Shown here: in pieces, positions 58,931-64,000 of the stretch
Position numbering within the stretch: the first letter of the stretch is position 1
Layout of the letters: every line of letters starts with the position of its first letter
Origin: Cephalopachus bancanus
Taxonomy: Eukaryota > Chordata > Mammalia > Primates > Tarsiidae
Reading direction: 5' to 3'
NCBI GenBank assembly: GCA_027257055.1
Contig: JAPVLO010000083.1
Location: forward strand, 3,704,001 to 3,768,000
DNA: 64,000 nt
The notes under the pieces: model-generated
The model's database searches: none
Told to the model about the DNA's origin: nothing
Seen by the model: only the letters and a program-made list of their open reading frames with translations
Position numbers and translations under genes: made by a program

Positions 58931-59983
58931 GTTGCAATTTCACTTAATTTTGGCCATTGCACTTCTTGATTTTTATTCCTCCTATCCAATGATTCTCAGA
59001 ACTCCATAATTACCTTCTGGGTACCATCATTCTGGGAGATAGTCATTGTTTGTACCCCAGTAGCCATTCTTTCCAGCACAGACTCTTTACTGGGACTCTG
59101 TTGGTAGCCAGCAGTTCTTCATTGGTGTTTCTTCATTTGTAGCAGTTCTCCTATTTTCCTCTTTAATTCCATTGCTCAGTGGAAAATGGAGAAGCAATCA
59201 CTTCTGATATTTGTGCTACCTTTGGTTCTTCTTTGAGCTGGGACTCCAAGTTTGTTCAAATATGAAGTAGGGCTGTAGGTAGGGTGTTGTGCTGTCTCTT
59301 TACAATTTTGACTACTTACTAGAGAATGGGGGTTGCTGCAAGGATTTAGAACTTATTGGCAGGTCATAATATTTGTTGTCTGGTCTGCTGCTAGGTCTTC
59401 TGCTCCAATTGCATGCAACTGTGTTTGGTCCAGTGTGGGACTGGGAAGTCTGTCTCTCTGGTAGTGTACACTTGAAGTATACTCTCTGGGAAAATGATGA
59501 TCCATTTCAGAGAGGTGCCCAGATCACTCCTCCATCTCAGGATGCAGGCTGCTCAGGCTGCAGATAGCTCAGAGTTAGGTGAGATTGAGCAGGTCTCTGT
59601 CCTGTCCCAGAACGGAGAAAATGGCAGTAGTCTGTGCCTCTTTCCTCCAGCAGGGCTCAGATTTCCTGCCTGTACTTTCTCCAAGGTACCTACTGGTGTA
59701 CCTACAAGCTGTTCTCTTCTGCCTTTTCCTGAGCGATGCCCTGGAGGTGGTGGATCCTTCTGCATGCAGTGGGTGTTGAATTCAGAGCAATGGCAGATTA
59801 TAGCCATTTCTGCAAGGGGGGTCCAAGTTGCTTGATCCCAGGTCTCCCCTCAGTTGGACATTTGCTCACCCACTTGCACACACAAGCAGAGGCAGATAGT
59901 TTTTTTGTGCACTCACCCATGCAGAGACTCTCACATTCTGACTAGATCTGATGCCACCTTGCTCCCCTTCACCTCTATTGGAG

Positions 59984-60229
59984 TTTTATCACAGCCTAAC
60001 TGACTCAGCAGAGAGAAATACTCAACTCCAACCCCTTCTAGTCATCCTGGACCATCTAACGGGGTGAATAAAAGCAAAAGCGCATGTGAAGTTCACAGTC
60101 CTGGGGCATTGGATCTATACATCACTGAAACCTAATCACAGAACTATAGAATGCTTCCCCTCCCTTCACATTTCACCACCACATTGATAAAAGTCTATTT
60201 ATCACAGTTTCTCTTGCACAGGGCATCAT
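59984..60229. other. Short gap between L1 elements
   Basis: Contains 'gcaaaagcgcatgtgaagtt' and similar text; possibly 5' UTR of an ancient L1. No gene. Confidence 0.3.
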
Positions 60230-60687
60230 TTCTACTTTTCAACAACAACAACAACAACAAAATGTAAGGCATGCTAAAGACAAAAAAATACATTTTGAGT
60301 AGTCAGAGTGAGCATCAGAACAAGACCTAGATATGGCAGGGATGTTGAAATCATCTGAACATACAATTTTAAAATAACTATGACTAATAAACTAAGGACT
60401 CTAATGGAAAAGTAGACAGTAGGTAGGAACAGGTGGATAATTTAAGCAGAAAGATAGAATTTCTAAAATAGAAACAAAGATAAATGCTGGAGATCAAAAG
60501 CACTGTAACAGGAATGAGAGATGAGAGTCCTGTGATGGGCTCATCAGTAGATTAGATATGGCAGAGGAAAAAATTTCTGAACTTGAGGATATGACAATAG
60601 AAACTTCCAAAACTGAAAAACAAAGAGAAAAAAAGGCACTGACAAAAATAGAACACAATATTTAAACTGTGGGACTAATACAAAAGG

Positions 60688-60772
<85 letters not shown>

Positions 60773-61140
60773 TATATGTAATGAGAATACCAGAAGAAAA
60801 GGAAAATAAATAGAAGGGAATCAAAGCAATATTTGAAGAAATAGTGACGGAGAATTTCCTCCAAATTATGTCAGTCACCAAATTACAAATCCAGGAAGCT
60901 CAGATTATCTATTCAAACTACAAAAAAAAAAAAAAAATCCAAAAATAATGAGAAAATCTTTAAAGATGTCAAAACAAAACACCCTAAGTATAGAAAGGAA
61001 TAGATAAGAATTACATTTGATTTCTCAAAGTAAATGCAAGCAAGGAAAATGTGCAGCAAAATATTTAAGACATTGAGAGAATAGAGCCATCAACTTAGAA
61101 TTCTGTATTTTGTAAAATGATTCTTCAAAAGTGAACTAAA
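60230..61140 (+). mobile_element. Ancient L1/HAL1 ORF1 relic
   Basis: 'gatagaatttctaaaataga', 'gaaaaaatttctgaacttga', 'ggatatgacaatagaaactt', 'ccaaaactgaaaaacaaaga', 'gagaataccagaagaaaagg', 'gaaatagtgacggagaattt' and 'catcaacttagaattctgta' follow old L1M or HAL1 ORF1 in order. A TA/CA microsatellite at 60695 interrupts it. No intact frame. L1M and HAL1 cannot be told apart here. Confidence 0.65.
60695..60769. repeat. Compound (TA)n(CA)n microsatellite
   Basis: About 17 TA units passing directly into about 21 CA units. Alternating purine-pyrimidine throughout; likely polymorphic. Gives spurious Val-Cys and Ile-Tyr frames. Confidence 0.97.
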
Positions 61141-61144
61141 AAAT

Positions 61145-62533
61145 TAAGAGGATGCTTGGCAAGATGGCGACGGGACAGGTCAAACTGTGAAGATCTCCAC
61201 AGGGGGTGGCTTCTGAGGGCAGTTCCACACACCCCCGTGGCTGACGCCTACACAGGGGGTGGCTGCTGTGACCAGTCCATGCAGCAAACTGCCTCCATCA
61301 CACTGTGGCCTCTGCAGGAGATTGCTGTTGTGGTGGGTGCTGGATGCTGAACAGTTGCTGTCATTGCAGCTCTCAGGGAATTCTCAGCTCCCTCTTCCAC
61401 CCCAGGCTGCCAGGGGCACACCAGCTGCAACGCCCAGCTGCCTTGCTGATTCCCAGTGCCTGATGCTGGACACACACCTTCATCGCCCGTCAACATAGCT
61501 GATCAGTTGGGCACCCAACGAGTGGAGAGAAAGAATCTGTGAAAGAGGAGCCACCCACTGAAGCCATTTTCCAGGCAGAGATTCGCATTGCCCCGCCCAT
61601 CTCCGCACAGCCTCCACCTTGTTTTCTAAGGTAACCTCACCAAACAGGAGACAGAAGCCCTCCCCTATGCTGAATCAGACACTGACAATTCAGTTCTGTG
61701 TGGCAGACCTGTCACGCAGCAAGTCAAGGGAACTGACCCTAGCTATGAAAACCCTGTTTGCCTGCAATGAGAGCAATGGGGAGGGGCTAGAAATCAGAGT
61801 TGAAGAGACTTTAGATACTCAGGAAAGACCCCAGAGCTAGTCTGGTTTCTTATTTTGATTTTTTACTTTATTGTTTTGACTGTTCACTTTTGTTTGCTTT
61901 TTGATTTGTATTCCACCTTTGCATTCAGAATAAACAAATCAAAAAGCATGATTTTATTGGACTGTCTTTGTGTGATTACTGATATGCTTTAGGGTATTTT
62001 CTTTGCCTGTTTTTTACTCTTTTCTGGCCTTGTGTCTCTTTTCATTTGTTAGTTGATATATATGTCTATTTTCCCTCTTACTCTTCTCTCTCTCCAATTT
62101 CCTCTTGACTGCTCCTTCTCTTTGAAGATAGGGCTCCAAGATTTCCTAGCCTAAAGAGTTTCTGTAGATAAATTATTTTCCTTTTTCTTAACTCCTTTTG
62201 TTCCAGGGAGCAAACCTAAACGCCACTGCATGAACAGATTGTAAGGCACTGGGAAGTGGATTCCAAGGTGCCCATACACCTGTCAGTGGATACTGGGATC
62301 CTCAGATAGATTCCGAATCACAGCTTCCCCCTCAATTAAATCTCAAAAGTACAAAAAATACAGCCCCCAACCCACAGTCCAACCTCAAAAATGCACAAAG
62401 CCAGAGGATCCTCATAAGGAAGAGCAGGAGATTGAACAAAAAGAAGTAAAAGCAACCCCACCTTGGCTGAAAAGTAGAATTAAAGAAGGGGAGGGAAAAA
62501 TCAACACAAAGGGGAAGAGAAAAATCTACACAA
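61145..62533 (+). promoter_or_regulatory. L1 5' UTR
   Basis: Starts 'gcttggcaagatggcgacgg', comparable with the start of mammalian L1s, and is GC-richer for its first 500 bp. In L1s this region holds an internal pol II promoter. Short frames (61156-61350, 61259-61498, 61619-61840) overlap in different phases and have no conserved domain. Confidence 0.65.
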
Positions 62534-63479
62534 ATGAAGAAAAACCAAAAGAAGAATATGGACCTCTCACAGACCCATGGGAGGTCAGACACTGAGAAAA
62601 CAGACTTGAAATGCAATCAATGAAGAGCCCCAGAATGACTGGTCTCAAACTACAAACCCAGATATAAAGGCATTAATAGAGAGATTAAAAAGAATTGAGG
62701 AGAGACAAGAGGAAACTAAGAAGGAGTTGATAACTGAGATAACAGTGGTAAAGAATACTGTGAGTGAAATAAAGAACAAACTGATAAACATGGAAAGCAA
62801 AATTAGCAAAGCAGAAAAAAGAATCTCAGAGCTTGAAGGCCAAAATATAGAACTAACCCAAACTGTCAAAAACATAGAAAAACTTAAAAAGACAGAACAA
62901 AACCTTCAAGAGATGAGCGATTACTTCAAGAGACCAAACATAAGAGTAATTGGATTTCCTGAGGCAGAAAGAGAGACAGAGATCATTCTGGAACAAACAT
63001 TCAATGAAATTATTCAAGAAAACATCCTTCATCTTATCAGTGATGCAAAAATTCAAACACAAAAAATTCAGAGAACCCCTGCAAGATAACAAATGAGAAG
63101 ATCAACTCTCAGACACATAATAATTCACCTAAACAAAGCAGTTACAAAAGAAAAAATCCTAAAGGCAGCAAGAAAAAAAGCCAGACTACCTACCACAAAA
63201 GACCAATTAGAATAGCAGCAGATTTATCTACAGAAACCCTACAGACTAGGAGAGATGGAGCCCTATCTTCAAAGTTCTAAAAGATAAACAATTCAACCAA
63301 GAATAACATACCCAGTCAAGCTAAGCTTCATCAGTGAGGGAGAATTAAAATCTTTCCCAGATATCCAATCCCTCAGAACTTACGCTGCCACAAGACCACC
63401 TCTACAAGAAACACTTAAGAAAGTACTGAACACAGAAGAAAAGGATAAAAGAACAACAACGTTCTTCACAAGAGTATAG
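62534..63479 (+). pseudogene. L1 ORF1, lightly damaged
   Basis: From an ATG followed by a lysine-rich N-terminus (M-K-K-N-Q-K-K-N) to a stop at 63477-63479. A frameshift near 62622-62630 breaks the N-terminus; the next block (62727-63089 in the clear) is a coiled coil with heptads (I-E-R-L-K-R-I, I-S-E-L-E-G-Q-N) leading into the RRM-like part (D-Y-F-K-R-P-N-I-R-V-I-G-F-P). An in-frame TAA at 63087-63089 follows Q-R-T-P-A-R, after which M-R-R-S-T-L-R-H-I-I-I and R-I-A-A-D-L-S-T-E-T-L-Q-T-R-R are legible with further shifts. Less decayed than the antisense L1 at 54080. Confidence 0.8.
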
Positions 63480-63567
63480 GAAAAAGACTAAAAACACATA
63501 AACCAATCCAAAAACAAAAAGAAAGACCACAAACAATCAGGAACAACAACAACTCTATGAGAACTTC

Positions 63568-64000
63568 ATGATAGGGATCAACTCTCACATTTCAATAATT
63601 AGCCTGAATATGAATGGACTAAATGCACCACTGAAAAGATATAGAATAGCAAAAATGGATAAATATCACCAGGCAACAATATATTGCCTCCAAGAGACTC
63701 ATCTCACTAGAAAGGACACTCACAGACTCAAAGTAAGAGGATGGGAAGCAACATTTCAGGCAAGTGGAACACAAAAGAAAGGAGAAGTGGCAATCTTAAT
63801 CTCAGACAAAATATCTTTTAAACAATCAAAAATGTAAAAAGATACAGAAGGTCACTACATAATGATAAAAGGTTCAAACCATCAGCAAGAAATATTCACC
63901 CTAAACATATATGTGCCCAATATAGGAGCACCAACTTTCATACAGCAGCATATAGGTAAATGCAAAAAAGATATTGACTCTAACAGTATCATAGCTGGGA
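63568..64000 (+). pseudogene. L1 ORF2 start (endonuclease), cut by window edge
   Basis: First 144 codons of ORF2p, the L1 endonuclease/reverse transcriptase. The AP-endonuclease-like domain shows the metal-binding L-N-M-N-G-L-N (about residues 11-17), Q-E-T-H-L with the catalytic Glu, and N-I-Y-V-P-N. One in-frame TAA at 63835-63837, after F-K-Q-S-K-M, interrupts an otherwise continuous frame that stays open to the window end. The rest of ORF2 and the 3' end lie beyond the window, so completeness is unknown. Confidence 0.85.

Larger units (their letters stand above)
54080..59983 (-). mobile_element. Near full-length degenerate L1, antisense
   Basis: About 5.9 kb in element order on the minus strand: 5' UTR (about 58950-59983, opening with 'gagcaaggtggcatc', which resembles the 'aagatggcg' start of the L1 at 61145), ORF1 remnant, ORF2 remnant and 3' UTR ending near 54080 with an A-rich tail. 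Defects are spread throughout. The GC-richer 5' UTR (59360-59980) gives long but meaningless plus-strand frames. Possible TSD and 3' transduction are described under findings. Confidence 0.9.
61145..64000 (+). mobile_element. L1 element, 5' half (continues past window)
   Basis: 5' UTR, ORF1 and the beginning of ORF2 in normal order. The first base follows the ancient ORF1 relic at 60230-61140. Its 5' end faces that of the antisense L1 (54080-59983), 1.16 kb away, so the pair is head to head. Confidence 0.9.

Noticed and set aside
59373..59945. Overlapping plus-strand frames up to 113 codons
   Set aside because: They lie antisense in the GC-richer 5' UTR of the L1 at 54080-59983 and overlap one another in different phases.
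60544..60881. Val-Cys/Ile-Tyr-rich reading frames on the minus strand
   Set aside because: Generated by the (TA)n(CA)n repeat.

Overview
This window is mammalian nuclear DNA. It holds one recognisable host gene, the single-exon endothelial receptor CLEC14A on the minus strand (CDS 19536-20996), in a landscape packed with retrotransposons. No operons, RBS-led genes, CRISPR arrays or other prokaryotic features are present. I found no new multi-gene biological system.

The host is most likely a primate. The window carries dimeric 7SL-derived Alu elements of an old AluJ-like type, plus a distinctive Alu lineage: its left arm has a tRNA-like T-arm (GTGGG-TTCGAGA-CCCGC) and its body ends in CTCCAACTC before the A tail. 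I see none of the AluS/AluY or L1PA signatures expected in monkeys and apes, and the Alus do not look like the lemur/galago type. A tarsier is my best guess. This is inference from recalled repeat sequences, not a database match.

Layout. 1-19 kb: L2, L1, a Tigger1-like transposase relic, several Alus, a 5'-truncated L1 at 7.95-10.5 kb with a reverse transcriptase relic, a MaLR-type LTR, a very old L1 (about 12-14.8 kb) interrupted by younger insertions, and a Tigger/pogo element at 16.2-17.5 kb with an Alu inside it. 19.1-21.3 kb: CLEC14A with its 3' UTR, CpG island and promoter. 22-38.9 kb: sparse single-copy DNA with L2, MIR, hAT and L1 pieces and two free Alu right arms. 38.9-53 kb: nested L1s, including a mariner transposase relic inside an old L1 and an L1 inverted by twin priming. 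54-60 kb: a near full-length degenerate L1 on the minus strand. 60.2-61.1 kb: an ancient L1 ORF1 relic with a TA/CA microsatellite. 61.1 kb to the end: the 5' part of another L1 on the plus strand, cut off by the window edge.

The most useful observations concern insertion history, read from target-site duplications (TSDs). They include a 17-bp TSD around the 2.5-kb L1, an 81-bp L1 tail inserted inside that same L1, a retroposed poly(A)-tailed LTR end, two independent Alu right-arm insertions 335 bp apart, an L1 with a doubled 3' end, and a twin-primed L1 whose two halves abut almost exactly. The CLEC14A protein is also notable for having no N-X-S/T glycosylation sequon.
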